Assembly (NCBI GenBank): GCA_025936675.1
Contig: JAICSX010000008.1
Coordinates: 7,162 to 71,161, forward strand
Source: Sphingomonas sp.
Lineage (GTDB): Bacteria > Pseudomonadota > Alphaproteobacteria > Sphingomonadales > Sphingomonadaceae
Direction: 5' to 3'
DNA length: 64,000 bases
Of the stretch, positions 47,925 to 56,965 are shown piece by piece. The position numbers and the translations under genes were made by a program. The notes below the pieces were generated by a model. That model had not been told where the DNA came from. It saw only the letters and a program-made list of their open reading frames with translations, and did not search any database. Positions within the stretch are counted from its first letter, which is position 1; each line of letters opens with the position of its first letter.

Positions 47925-49523
47925 ATGAGTGAAGCCTTACCGCTGCTTCGCATTCCGCCCTTTCCAAGGGCCCGGGCCTTCGGTTTCGCCAGCCCCACGG
48001 CCGATGCATCATCTCCTCCGGGCAATGCCCAGTTGGATGAGCTTGTCGTTCGGGAGCGGGTAGGCGGCACGTATTGGGGCGCACAGCCCAAGCTGCCCGA
48101 ACCTGGCTACATCCTAATATCGGTCCGCGATCCCCAAGTTCGCGGCCGCCTGTTGCAAGAGCTTCCTCGCGAGCAACGATCATATTGCCCTGATCGAGAG
48201 CTGGACTGCGATCCGTGGCACCTAGTCAGCGGCGCTTCTGAGGTCATTGCTGACGCTGACGACGAGCTCGCGATGATCGCCGGGATGGCAGGCCTGATGG
48301 TGCGTTGCGTCGGTACCGGGCGCTTCGGCGGTGTGGAGACTGAGGAGGGCCGGAAGGAGCTGTTTGCGAGGCATCTCTTTGGGTTTGCCTACACCGATCC
48401 CTTCACCGGAGAGCCGATGACCCCTCGGCAAGCAGTGGAGCTGAGCGGCTTCTGGAGAAAGCTGATCGATTCTAATCGCCCGATTAGCGCGATCTATGGC
48501 ATCGCCTCCTGGAAGCGGGAAACTTTGGAACCACTGATGTGGGCTGGCGAGGGCAGGCCAGCTTTTCGTTCGGATGTCAGGGGCATTTCAGCAACCAACA
48601 GCGTCGCAATATGGCGGTCCCGAACGCCTCCGCGCCTGCTTGCTGACCTCGAACGCCAGCGCGCCGAGATCATTGAGATCGAGGACGGATTCATTCGTTC
48701 CGCCGGTCTCGGGGCCGATTGCATCCCGCCCTCGTCCATCATCGTCGATCGGCTGGGGATCTATTTCGAACCGGGCCGTCCGAGCGATCTTGAGCGAATT
48801 CTCGAAGAGGGCAGCTTTGCGGAGTCTCTCCTCGAACGGGCAAAGCGCCTGCGAGAGCTGATCGTGGAGCGCGGAGTCACCAAATATACTTCGGGCGAGC
48901 GGCTTCCCGTCGATCGCCGTTCGAACAAGCGCGTGATACTGGTCCCTGGGCAGGTGGAAGACGATCGCGCCGTGGTCGAGGGCGGCGGGCCCAAGAGCAA
49001 CGTCGAGCTGCTACGTCGAGTGCGCGAGCGCGCGCCGGAGGCCTACATCATATACAAGCCGCATCCCGACGTTGAAGCAGGCCACCGGCGTGGCTCCATC
49101 AACGACAAGGCGAGCTTGACCCATGCTGACGAGGTCGTCCGCGATCAACCGATCATGTCGCTGATCGATGCTGCCGATGAGGTTCATGTGAACACGTCGC
49201 TCGCCGGTTTCGAAGCACTTCTGAGGTCGAAGCCGGTCACGACCTATGGTGTCCCGTTTTACGCGGGGTGGGGGCTTACGGCGGATCTCGGAGCCGTTCC
49301 GAGCCGCAGGACGGCGCGCCGCTCCCTTGACGAACTCGTGGCTGCAGCACTGATTGTTTACCCGCGCTATCTCGATCCGAAGACGAGTCTTCCATGCCCA
49401 CCGGAAATATTGATCGCACGGCTTGCAGAGGGCGTGCCGGCAGGCGGCAGTTCGGCGCTCATTTGGTTGCGTCGCCTTCAGGGACGCTTAAGACGTCAGC
49501 TTGCCAATGTCGCAAATGGCTAG
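47925..49523 (+). CDS. kpsC: KpsC-like Kdo transferase with shortened first module
   Basis: 532 residues from ATG 47925 (a GTG at 47922 is adjacent). The C-terminal module is complete: EIEDGFIRSAGLGADCIPPS, ILVPGQVEDDRAV, YIIYKPHPDVEAGHRRG, HVNTSLAGFEALLRSKPV and PFYAGWGL. The first 210 residues keep only what looks like the end of a similar module (YTDPFTGEPMTPRQAVE). Classical KpsC is about 675 residues with two Kdo-transferase modules. So this protein may have one working Kdo transferase. The family extends the poly-Kdo linker on the phospholipid anchor of the capsule in the cytoplasm. It overlaps the next gene. Confidence 0.85.
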   Translation: MSEALPLLRIPPFPRARAFGFASPTADASSPPGNAQLDELVVRERVGGTYWGAQPKLPEPGYILISVRDPQVRGRLLQELPREQRSYCPDRELDCDPWHLVSGASEVIADADDELAMIAGMAGLMVRCVGTGRFGGVETEEGRKELFARHLFGFAYTDPFTGEPMTPRQAVELSGFWRKLIDSNRPISAIYGIASWKRETLEPLMWAGEGRPAFRSDVRGISATNSVAIWRSRTPPRLLADLERQRAEIIEIEDGFIRSAGLGADCIPPSSIIVDRLGIYFEPGRPSDLERILEEGSFAESLLERAKRLRELIVERGVTKYTSGERLPVDRRSNKRVILVPGQVEDDRAVVEGGGPKSNVELLRRVRERAPEAYIIYKPHPDVEAGHRRGSINDKASLTHADEVVRDQPIMSLIDAADEVHVNTSLAGFEALLRSKPVTTYGVPFYAGWGLTADLGAVPSRRTARRSLDELVAAALIVYPRYLDPKTSLPCPPEILIARLAEGVPAGGSSALIWLRRLQGRLRRQLANVANG

Positions 49524-50766
49524 TCAGCGCGCGTTCCTTTTCCTTCAGGGGCCACCGGGACCATTGTTCCGGCGTCTCGGCATTGCGCTCGCCCAACGCG
49601 GTGCTGCCGTCTATCGGATCAACCTGTCGGGAGGGGACCGCTACGACTGGTATGATGCCAGCCATGAATTTCGCGGCCGATTTTCCGACTGGGCGGTCTT
49701 CTTCGATAATTTTCTTCGCGAGAATCGAATCACCGACGTCGTACTGTTCGGGGACTGCCGTCCGCACCATGTGACCGCTCTCGGCCTGGCGGCGATGCGC
49801 GACGTTCACACGCATGTGCTGGAGGAGGGATATCTCCGGCCGGATTGGATGACCTTCGAGCGTGAGGGCGTGAATGCGCGCTCGACCCTCAGCCGCGACA
49901 AGAGATGGTTTCTGAAAGAGGCGCAGGGGCTTCGGTCGGAGCCGGAGCTGCCGTCTGTGACTGCAGCCTTCAAGCGCCGTGCCCGCGATTCCTATTGGCA
50001 CTATCATCACGTGCTGAACGGACGCTTCCGCTACCCGCATTATCGCTCGCACCGCTCGGGTTCGATCCTTCTCGAAGGCTTCGGCTGGCTGTGGAGGTTC
50101 AGGAACGAACGCTCCCGGGCGCTAGCGGCGGCCGAGGTTCTGCAGGGACTCGAGGGCAAGGAGATGTTCCTGCTGCCGTTGCAGCTTTCAGGCGATTACC
50201 AGATCCGCGCCCACTCGCCGTTCCCCGATATGCAAAGCGCGGCGAACTATGTGTTCGAGAGCTTCGCTGCTCATGCGCCGATCGGCACGCATCTCCTCGT
50301 CAAAGCCCATCCGATGGATGTGAGCTTCTTCAATTGGAAACGCTTCGTGCGCCGCCAGGCGGATCGGCTCGGCTTGTCCGGTCGCGTGCACTTCATCGAC
50401 GGCGGAAATCTCGATTCGATCGTGGCGATGTCCATGGGCCTCATCTGTGTGAACAGCACGTCGGCGACCCTGGCGCTCGGCCAGGGCGTTCCCGTCTGCA
50501 CCATTGGCGACGCGATCTACGACATCCGCGGGCTAACGCATCAGGAGCATCTCGACAGCTTCTGGACGAACCCGACGGCGCCCGAACCGGGTGTCTACGA
50601 GGCGTTCAGGCGGGTTCTGGTGGATCGCTGCCTCGTCCGGGGCGGGCTCGCGAGCGAATCGGCAGTGACGACTCTCATCGATTCAATGTTGTCGCGCCTC
50701 GGATTTGTTGCCGAGGGCATCGAGCCAGCCTTCGACTTTCGCAAAGTGGCTGCTCCAGTCGGGTAA
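49507..50766 (+). CDS. kpsS: KpsS-like capsule Kdo transferase
   Basis: 419 residues; start at ATG 49507 (or 49516), inside the end of the kpsC-like gene, so they are coupled. LFLQGPPGPLFRRLGIALAQ at the start and VLFGDCRPHH, HVLEEGYLRPDWMTFE, LLPLQLSGDYQIR and LLVKAHPMD then GLICVNSTSATLAL are KpsS-type blocks. In group 2 capsules KpsS adds the first beta-Kdo to phosphatidylglycerol-type acceptor. The last 84 bases overlap the convergent glycosyltransferase gene. Confidence 0.87.
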   Translation: MSQMASQRAFLFLQGPPGPLFRRLGIALAQRGAAVYRINLSGGDRYDWYDASHEFRGRFSDWAVFFDNFLRENRITDVVLFGDCRPHHVTALGLAAMRDVHTHVLEEGYLRPDWMTFEREGVNARSTLSRDKRWFLKEAQGLRSEPELPSVTAAFKRRARDSYWHYHHVLNGRFRYPHYRSHRSGSILLEGFGWLWRFRNERSRALAAAEVLQGLEGKEMFLLPLQLSGDYQIRAHSPFPDMQSAANYVFESFAAHAPIGTHLLVKAHPMDVSFFNWKRFVRRQADRLGLSGRVHFIDGGNLDSIVAMSMGLICVNSTSATLALGQGVPVCTIGDAIYDIRGLTHQEHLDSFWTNPTAPEPGVYEAFRRVLVDRCLVRGGLASESAVTTLIDSMLSRLGFVAEGIEPAFDFRKVAAPVG

Positions 50767-51864
50767 GCGGAACGACTTCAGTCGCTGCAGCTGTGCGTCG
50801 CGCGCGGCGCTGTCGGAACTGGCATAATCGAGGATCGCTTCTTCCCAAGCGGCGCTATCTAGCGGGTCGATGTAGGTCGGGATGCCACCGGCAAGCTCGC
50901 GAAAGGCCGGTAGATCGCTGGCGATGACCGGAACGCCCGTTCCAAGGGCTTCGGCGAGTGGAAGGCCGTAACCCTCGGCTTTGCTAGGAAAGAGCAATGC
51001 GCGCGAGGAGCCAAGATGGCCTGCCAGCTCTTCGTCGGAGCAGGTGCCGAGCTCGATCACATGGCCGCGTAGTTTTTCGCTGCTGTCGAGCATTCGGAAG
51101 ACATCGCCCGCCTCCCAGCCGCGCTGGCCGACGATGATGAGCTGCGGCGCAGCGGCTCCCAAGCGATCGATCAGTCTCGACCAAATTTCGAGAAGGAGCA
51201 GGTGGTTCTTCCGCGCCTCGAGGGTCCCGATCGTGACGAATGTCGGCCGACCCTGGTTCGCGGCCGCCTGCTTTACGGGAAGCCCGTCTACGCCCAGTGG
51301 CGCCACGAGCATCGGGGGCTCCGGCAGATTCTCGGCACGTCCGAAAGCCCGGAGCTCGTCGAGCGTGGCCTGGCTGTTGCTGATCACTCCGGCGGCAGTG
51401 GCAAGCACCGTTCGCATTCGCTCGCCATGCTTATCGGCTTCGCCTACGCGGCAGAACTGCGGATGCGTGATCGGGATGAGATCGTGGACCAGGTAGATCG
51501 GCCGCACATCAGCATCCCGAACCCATCCTCGCAAACCCGGCGAGTTCAGGCCGGTATGACCTACGTTTAGATAGAAGCGTCCGTGGCCCCGGCCACTTGT
51601 CTGCCCGAGATGCTTCAACGCACCCAGGACCAGCCGCGACTTGAATGTTCCGCTTGGATCGTCGAGCAATCCGAACAGCTCTTGCGAAGCCTTGTCGTTC
51701 AGGATGCGGCGGAAGCCATCGCGCTGGACGACCGCCTGGGCATTCGGCGCGAAGTGACGAAGATAAGCGAGGCAGACGCGGTCGATCCCGGTCGGCAGCC
51801 GGCCTTTCCAGCGGCGCCAGATCAGACGCGTCACGTCGAGAAGGAGCGGGGGCTCGTCCGTCAA
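50683..51864 (-). CDS. GT4-family glycosyltransferase
   Basis: 393 residues from a TTG start. The N-terminal domain has LLLDVTRLIWRRWKGRLPTGIDR and YLVHDLIPITHP. The C-terminal donor domain has VTIGTLEARKNHLLLL and FPSKAEGYGLPLAEALGTGVPV, the E-x7-E motif of retaining GT4 enzymes. Similar proteins occur in many rhamnose- or mannose-containing polysaccharide loci. It is the last gene of the locus, transcribed toward kpsS, and the two coding ends overlap by 84 bases. Confidence 0.85.
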   Translation of the reverse strand: MTDEPPLLLDVTRLIWRRWKGRLPTGIDRVCLAYLRHFAPNAQAVVQRDGFRRILNDKASQELFGLLDDPSGTFKSRLVLGALKHLGQTSGRGHGRFYLNVGHTGLNSPGLRGWVRDADVRPIYLVHDLIPITHPQFCRVGEADKHGERMRTVLATAAGVISNSQATLDELRAFGRAENLPEPPMLVAPLGVDGLPVKQAAANQGRPTFVTIGTLEARKNHLLLLEIWSRLIDRLGAAAPQLIIVGQRGWEAGDVFRMLDSSEKLRGHVIELGTCSDEELAGHLGSSRALLFPSKAEGYGLPLAEALGTGVPVIASDLPAFRELAGGIPTYIDPLDSAAWEEAILDYASSDSAARDAQLQRLKSFRLPDWSSHFAKVEGWLDALGNKSEARQH

Positions 51865-51902
51865 GGTCGGCGATATCGGGCGAGGCGTCGGAACAAGACC
51901 CG

Positions 51903-52181
51903 CTAATCACCGCAAGCTTGTGCGCCAGTCAACCAGCCCGCCGTTTCGAGATACTCCGCGAGATCCTCGCTTCCGCCGATCCGCTCGCCGTCGATGAATA
52001 TCTGCGGCGTGGTGCTGACGCCCTGCTCCGCCTGAAAGGCATCAACTTGCTCGCGGGACGTGAGCAGTCGATCCTCGAACGGAATGTGCGAATCCTCGAG
52101 CATGCGCTTGGCGAGGAGGCCGTACGGGCATTCATGGTCAGGAAGCTTCATTCGATAGAGGACGGCTTTACGCTGGGACAT
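51903..52181 (-). CDS. Glutaredoxin-like protein, monothiol CPYG
   Basis: 92 residues from ATG 52181 with AAGAGAG upstream. A thioredoxin fold with active site CPYG near residue 18, TTPQIFIDGERIGGSEDL as the glutathione-binding cis-Pro region. The second active-site Cys of dithiol glutaredoxins is replaced by Gly. It probably handles glutathionylated thiols in the cytoplasm. A second Cys at residue 90 is near the C-terminus. Confidence 0.85.
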   Translation of the reverse strand: MSQRKAVLYRMKLPDHECPYGLLAKRMLEDSHIPFEDRLLTSREQVDAFQAEQGVSTTPQIFIDGERIGGSEDLAEYLETAGWLTGAQACGD

Positions 52182-52277
52182 ACAGACTCTCTTGGCTTTG
52201 TTTCCCAGCCAATGCGGCGATCGCCGGAAGGTTGCCACCTCTCGCGATGAATCGTGCACCGCGCTATGCGAGCGCCA

Positions 52278-53432
52278 ATGAACCCGCTCTACGAACAAAT
52301 GGCGACCAGCGTCTTTGAGCGCATGTCGCTCGCTGCCACGCGCTTCGGCGCCGTCAATCTTGGCCAGGGCTTCCCCGAATTCGGCTGGCCGGATGAGATC
52401 CTCGAAGCCGCCGCGCGCGCCGTCACCGACGGTTCGAACCAATATCCGCCGTCGCGTGGCCTCCCCGCGCTCCGCGAAGCCGTGGCTGTCCATTACAACC
52501 GACATTTCGGCCAGAACCTGGCGCCAGACCATGTGTGCGTCACCAGCGGGGCGACCGAAGCGCTGAGCGCCGCGATCCTTGCCACGGTGCGGCCGGGCGA
52601 CGAGGTCGTCATCTTCACGCCGGCCTATGACTGCTATGCCCCGACGATCCGACGGGCAGGGGCGACACCCGTCGAGGTCGCGCTCCAGCCGCCGGGATGG
52701 CGGATCGACCGCGAGCGCATCGAGGCGGCTATTGGCCCCAAGACTCGCGCAATCCTGTTCAACAATCCGCAAAATCCGGCTGGGCGCTTGTTCGACCGAG
52801 AGGAGCTCGAAACGATCGGCGCCCTAGCGCAAGAGCACGACCTGGTCGTCATCAGCGATGAGGTCTGGGAGCATGTCCTGCTCGATCGGCGGCAATTCAC
52901 GCCTCTGGCGACGCTTCCGGGAATGGCCGAGCGAACCATCAAGGTCGGCTCCGCCGGAAAGATCTTTTCGCTGACCGGCTGGAAGGTGGGGTGGATGATC
53001 GCCGCGCCTGAGCTCACCAACCTTGTCGCGCGCGCGCACCAGTTCCTGACTTTCTCTACGGCGCCCAACCTTCAGGCCGCGGTCGCCTATGGTCTCAATG
53101 AAGGCGATGCGTGGCTCGATCCGATGCAGGCCGGGTTCCAACGCGCTCGAGACCGAATGACCGAAGCGCTGCGACAGGCCGGCTTTGTCGTCCTCGACGC
53201 CGCCGCAACCTATTTCCTGTGTGTCGATCTGGCCGCGTCCGGCATCGATCTCGACGACGAAAGCTTCGCGATGGCGGCAGTCGAACGTGCCGGCGTTGCC
53301 GTCGTGCCGCTATCCGCATTCGCCGAGCAGGACCCGCCGCGCCACCTTGTCCGACTCTGCTTCGGCAAGAAGGACGAGACGATCGATGCCGGGGTAGTGG
53401 CGATGGCCAAAGCGAGGGAGCTGCTCGCTTGA
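52278..53432 (+). CDS. Class I/II PLP-dependent aminotransferase
   Basis: 384 residues from ATG 52278 (ATG 52266 and GTG 52254 are possible). NLGQGFPEFGWPDEI, VTSGATEALSAAI, FNNPQNPAGR and SAGKIFSLTGWKVGW with the PLP Lys place it with the methionine/kynurenine/2-aminoadipate aminotransferase group. It is coupled to the following dehydrogenase gene (TTGA overlap), suggesting a shared amino-acid catabolic step, perhaps in lysine or pipecolate breakdown. Confidence 0.88.
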   Translation: MNPLYEQMATSVFERMSLAATRFGAVNLGQGFPEFGWPDEILEAAARAVTDGSNQYPPSRGLPALREAVAVHYNRHFGQNLAPDHVCVTSGATEALSAAILATVRPGDEVVIFTPAYDCYAPTIRRAGATPVEVALQPPGWRIDRERIEAAIGPKTRAILFNNPQNPAGRLFDREELETIGALAQEHDLVVISDEVWEHVLLDRRQFTPLATLPGMAERTIKVGSAGKIFSLTGWKVGWMIAAPELTNLVARAHQFLTFSTAPNLQAAVAYGLNEGDAWLDPMQAGFQRARDRMTEALRQAGFVVLDAAATYFLCVDLAASGIDLDDESFAMAAVERAGVAVVPLSAFAEQDPPRHLVRLCFGKKDETIDAGVVAMAKARELLA

Positions 53433-54892
53433 GCCCCGCCGAAGAGGCGGCGGAGCTTCTCGGCGCCTTCGGGATCGAATCGTCGGGCGATCTCGTCAGC
53501 TTCTCGCCCATCGACCGTCAGCCGATCGGCCGTGTGACCGTAGGCGATCCCAGCGCTGCCTCAGCTACCGCAGCGGATGCTTTCCTCAAGTGGCGGACGG
53601 TGCCCGCTCCTCGCCGCGGCGAGCTCGTTCGGCTGCTCGGAGAATGGCTCCGCGAGTTCAAGCCGCAGCTTGCGCAGATGGTCACGCTCGAAAGCGGCAA
53701 GATCCTCCAGGAAAGCCTCGGCGAAGTGCAGGAGATGATCGACATCTGCGACTTCGCCGTGGGTCTTTCGCGCCAGCTTTACGGCCTTACCATCGCCAGC
53801 GAGCGTCCGAGCCACCGGATGATGGAGCAATGGCACCCGCTCGGCCCAGTGCTGGTGATCAGCGCCTTCAACTTCCCTGTCGCGGTCTGGGCCTGGAACG
53901 CGGCGATTGCGCTGGCCTGCGGAAATCCGGTTATCTGGAAACCGAGCGAGAAGACGCCGCTCGTCGCCGAATGCGTCATGGTTGGTGTGCGATCCGCGCT
54001 CGAGAAGTTTGGAGAAGCACCGGAAGGGCTGGTGCAGCTGGTTCAGGGCGGCCGCGACATCGGCGAAGCGCTGGTCGACGATCCGCGCATTGCCTTGGTC
54101 TCGGCAACCGGGTCGACGGGGATGGGCCGATCGGTTGGCCCGCGGGTGGCTAATCGGTTCGGCCGCGTGCTTCTAGAGCTTGGCGGGAACAACGCGACGA
54201 TCGTCTGCCCATCGGCCGATCTGGAACTGGCGACGCGTGCGATCCTATTCTCTGCGGTTGGAACGGCGGGTCAGCGCTGCACGACGCTGCGAAGGTTGAT
54301 CGTCCATGAGAGCATCGCCGACGATGTGGTCGCCAGGCTGCGATCGCTCTTCGCCCAGGCAAAGGTTGGCGATCCACGTCAGCGGGATATCCTGATCGGG
54401 CCGCTGATCGACGAGGCGGCGTTCGACGCGATGAAGTCGGTTCTTGGGGCCGGGATCGAACGGGTGGGGGCGGTTGGCGGGGGTTTCTACGTTCGGCCGG
54501 CGATCGTCGAGGTCACGAGCCAGGATTCCAACGTGCTCAGGGAGACGTTCGCACCGATCCTCTACGTTCTTCGATATACCAGTATCGAACAGGCAATCGC
54601 AATAAATAATGAGGTTCCCCAAGGTCTTTCATCATCGATCTTCACAAATGATCTGAAGGAAGCCGAGCTGTTCATGTCGGCCGCGGGCTCGGACTGCGGC
54701 ATCGCCAACGTGAACATCGGCCCGTCCGGCGCGGAGATCGGTGGCGCATTCGGGGGAGAGAAGGAGAGCGGCGGCGGACGCGAGAGCGGGTCGGACGCTT
54801 GGCGCTCGTACATGCGGCGGCAGACCAACACGATCAACTACGGCTCAGATCTGCCGCTCGCTCAGGGAATCCGCTTCGACGTCACCCCATAG
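53429..54892 (+). CDS. ALDH7-type aldehyde dehydrogenase (aminoadipate-semialdehyde dehydrogenase-like)
   Basis: 487 residues from a TTG start whose G overlaps the previous stop by 4 bases; longer readings upstream lie within the aminotransferase gene. VISAFNFPVAVWAWNAAIALACG, LELGGNNA (catalytic Glu) and GTAGQRCTTLRRL (nucleophile Cys) mark the ALDH7 family, which includes alpha-aminoadipate semialdehyde dehydrogenase. Its final 48 bases overlap the convergent EAL gene. Confidence 0.9.
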   Translation: MSPAEEAAELLGAFGIESSGDLVSFSPIDRQPIGRVTVGDPSAASATAADAFLKWRTVPAPRRGELVRLLGEWLREFKPQLAQMVTLESGKILQESLGEVQEMIDICDFAVGLSRQLYGLTIASERPSHRMMEQWHPLGPVLVISAFNFPVAVWAWNAAIALACGNPVIWKPSEKTPLVAECVMVGVRSALEKFGEAPEGLVQLVQGGRDIGEALVDDPRIALVSATGSTGMGRSVGPRVANRFGRVLLELGGNNATIVCPSADLELATRAILFSAVGTAGQRCTTLRRLIVHESIADDVVARLRSLFAQAKVGDPRQRDILIGPLIDEAAFDAMKSVLGAGIERVGAVGGGFYVRPAIVEVTSQDSNVLRETFAPILYVLRYTSIEQAIAINNEVPQGLSSSIFTNDLKEAELFMSAAGSDCGIANVNIGPSGAEIGGAFGGEKESGGGRESGSDAWRSYMRRQTNTINYGSDLPLAQGIRFDVTP

Positions 54893-55705
54893 AGCGAGCT
54901 TCTCTTCCGAGATCATCGCCGGCCATGCCCTTCGGAACTTTTTCACCCAGCCAGGCAATGCCTTGGGCTCGAGCGGGGCCGAGACGAGGTAACCCTGCAC
55001 CAGGTCGCAACCGAGCTCCCGCACCGTCCTTAGCTGGTCGATCGTCTCGACACCCTCTGCGGTCGCCAAGAGGCCCAATCCATGCGCGAGATCGGTCACC
55101 GCCTGTACGATCAGCCTCGAATCGCGTGACCGCGGCACGTCCGCGACGAAGGCCTGGTCGATCTTCACCTCGGTGAAAGGCAGCTGCCGAAGCTGCATCA
55201 GCGACGAATAGCCGGTTCCGAAATCGTCGATCGCGAGGCCGATCCCCTTGATCCGGAAGCGGGTCAGGGCGTCCATGAGCTTGACCAGCGGCTGCGTTGC
55301 GCCCTCGGTCAGCTCAAGGACGATGCGGTCGTGCGGGACGTCGAGGCCGCGGCACATGCGCTCCACCAGATCGGGAAAATCGAGGTTCTGAAGACTGAGC
55401 GCGGAAATGTTGAACGCGATGCAGGTGTCGAGGCCGGTGTCACGCCATTCGATCCATTGCCTGAGGATCGTCCTCAGGCCCCACAAGGTAAGCTCGTCGA
55501 TCAGCCCATGCTCTTCGGCCAAAGGCACGAACATCGACGGCTTTACGGGGCCGAGGTGCGGGTCGTTCCAGCGGACGAGGGCCTCGACCTGCTTCAGGCT
55601 GCCATCGAGCAACGAGACCTTCGGTTGGTAGACCATGTTCAGCTGCTGCTCGCTGAGCGCTTCTTGGAGGCCGCTGAGCAGCTGCAGCTCGGCGTGGGCG
55701 TTCAC
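54845..55705 (-). CDS. EAL-domain cyclic-di-GMP phosphodiesterase
   Basis: 286 residues, mainly one EAL domain. EALVRW, FNISALSLQNLDFP, LELTEG, AIDDFGTGYSS, EVKIDQAFV and ATAEGVET supply the metal and catalytic residues, so it is likely active. There is no GGDEF or sensor domain. It overlaps the receiver gene upstream by 4 bases (ATGA-type), so phosphorylation of that regulator probably controls it. Confidence 0.92.
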   Translation of the reverse strand: MNAHAELQLLSGLQEALSEQQLNMVYQPKVSLLDGSLKQVEALVRWNDPHLGPVKPSMFVPLAEEHGLIDELTLWGLRTILRQWIEWRDTGLDTCIAFNISALSLQNLDFPDLVERMCRGLDVPHDRIVLELTEGATQPLVKLMDALTRFRIKGIGLAIDDFGTGYSSLMQLRQLPFTEVKIDQAFVADVPRSRDSRLIVQAVTDLAHGLGLLATAEGVETIDQLRTVRELGCDLVQGYLVSAPLEPKALPGWVKKFRRAWPAMISEEKLALWGDVEADSLSERQI

Positions 55706-56091
55706 GGGACCAATGTCGCCTTGAGCCTGGTCAGGAGCTCCTCGAGCACTTCGAGCCGCACAGGCTTCTCGACCGGCCCGACCATATTCAGCCCGAGGGC
55801 CGTGCCGAGGCGGAAAGCCGACTCGAGCACTCGGCGGTCGAAGCCGCTGACGATGAGCACGGGGCCGCGATAGTTCTGATCGGCAAGGAAGCGGGTCAGC
55901 TCGACTCCGTCCATGCCGGGCATTCCAAGGTCGAGAGCGACCATTTCCGGCGCGTTGGCGACGAACGAATCGCGGAATTCCTCGTCGCGCGCGGTGATTA
56001 CGGGGTCGAACCCGGACGTTCTGGCGGCGTTCGCTAGGAACTCGGCCAGTCTGGGCTCGTCATCGATCAGCAGCAGACGCGGCTGCGACAT
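55702..56091 (-). CDS. Single-domain response regulator (CheY-like)
   Basis: 129 residues. LLLIDDEP has the acidic pair, MVALDLGMPGMDG the phospho-acceptor Asp (about 55), and GPVEKPVRL the conserved Lys. No output domain. It is coupled to the EAL gene and probably works as its switch. Confidence 0.9.
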   Translation of the reverse strand: MSQPRLLLIDDEPRLAEFLANAARTSGFDPVITARDEEFRDSFVANAPEMVALDLGMPGMDGVELTRFLADQNYRGPVLIVSGFDRRVLESAFRLGTALGLNMVGPVEKPVRLEVLEELLTRLKATLVP

Positions 56092-56224
56092 TAACTAAGT
56101 CTCCCCCAGTGGGGCGTAGGCAGCAACAACGCTCCAGATCAAGCTTTCTCAACGCCTTTTTAACCGCACTACAAATAAAGTCCCAATTTGGCGCCATTTG
56201 CGCCGTGCGGAGGCAGTTTTCGGC

Positions 56225-56926
56225 ATGTTCGAATCGCTCATTCGGCGGAAATTCCAGGCATTCAGCAACAGCGAGGAGGCTTTTGAGTCGACCACGGTGT
56301 CGCTCTCGACGGGCGTGCCGCGCCCTGCCGAGCGTCGTGAAGAAGAACGCTTCTCCGCCATGCTCCGGGTCGGAAAGCTCACCGATTCCTCGGGCAATGA
56401 GCAGCTGATCAAGGTGAAGAACCTCTCCGCCGGTGGAGTCATGGCGATCCTGACGCGGGCTCCGGAGGTTGGCGACCATGTCCAGGTCGAGCTTTCGTCG
56501 GAGCGAATTCCCGCCTCGGTCGTGTGGATTCGCGAGAATGCGGCAGGCCTGAAGTTCGATCAGAACATTGACCTTGGCGAACTCCTTGCCGGCCGCAAGC
56601 CGCGGCACGGTTTCCGTCCCCGGCCGCCGCGGCTGGAAATCCCCTGCAAGGCGTCGGTTCGCGTCGGCAAGACCTATTACACAGTCGACGTCCACGACAT
56701 TTCGCTCGGCGGAATGAAGGTCGAGCCGATCGAGGAATATTGCGTCGGCAAGAATGTCGTCGTCGCGGTCGAGAGCCTGCGGCCGATCAAGGGCGAAGTT
56801 CGCTGGTACAGCGACCGCCGCGCCGGCATAATCTTCGAGCGCGCGCTTGAGTTCGACGAGCTGGCGGAGTGGGTCGGCAAGCGTCTCGAGCTCGCCAGCC
56901 TCAAGGCTTCTTACAAACCGAGCTGA
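56225..56926 (+). CDS. Tandem PilZ-domain protein (c-di-GMP receptor)
   Basis: 233 residues from ATG 56225, which follows a strong GCGGAGG; a TTG at 56198 is less likely. Two PilZ domains: the first with RREEER and NLSAGG, the second with DISLGG and a proline-rich lead-in RPRPPR where the usual R-x-x-x-R spacing is altered. The first domain probably binds c-di-GMP. It lies next to a c-di-GMP phosphodiesterase gene on the other strand. Confidence 0.85.
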   Translation: MFESLIRRKFQAFSNSEEAFESTTVSLSTGVPRPAERREEERFSAMLRVGKLTDSSGNEQLIKVKNLSAGGVMAILTRAPEVGDHVQVELSSERIPASVVWIRENAAGLKFDQNIDLGELLAGRKPRHGFRPRPPRLEIPCKASVRVGKTYYTVDVHDISLGGMKVEPIEEYCVGKNVVVAVESLRPIKGEVRWYSDRRAGIIFERALEFDELAEWVGKRLELASLKASYKPS

Positions 56927-56965
56927 GCAATCCTATCTGCGCTCCAGCAGCAGGAGCGCAAAGAT

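Noticed and set aside
52182..52772. Possible extension of the glutaredoxin upstream
   Set aside because: It lies antisense to the aminotransferase gene; the 92-residue protein from 52181 has the normal size and a ribosome site.
53111..53428. Possible extension of the aldehyde dehydrogenase upstream
   Set aside because: It is a shifted frame within the aminotransferase gene, rich in Arg; the TTG at 53429 gives a normal start.
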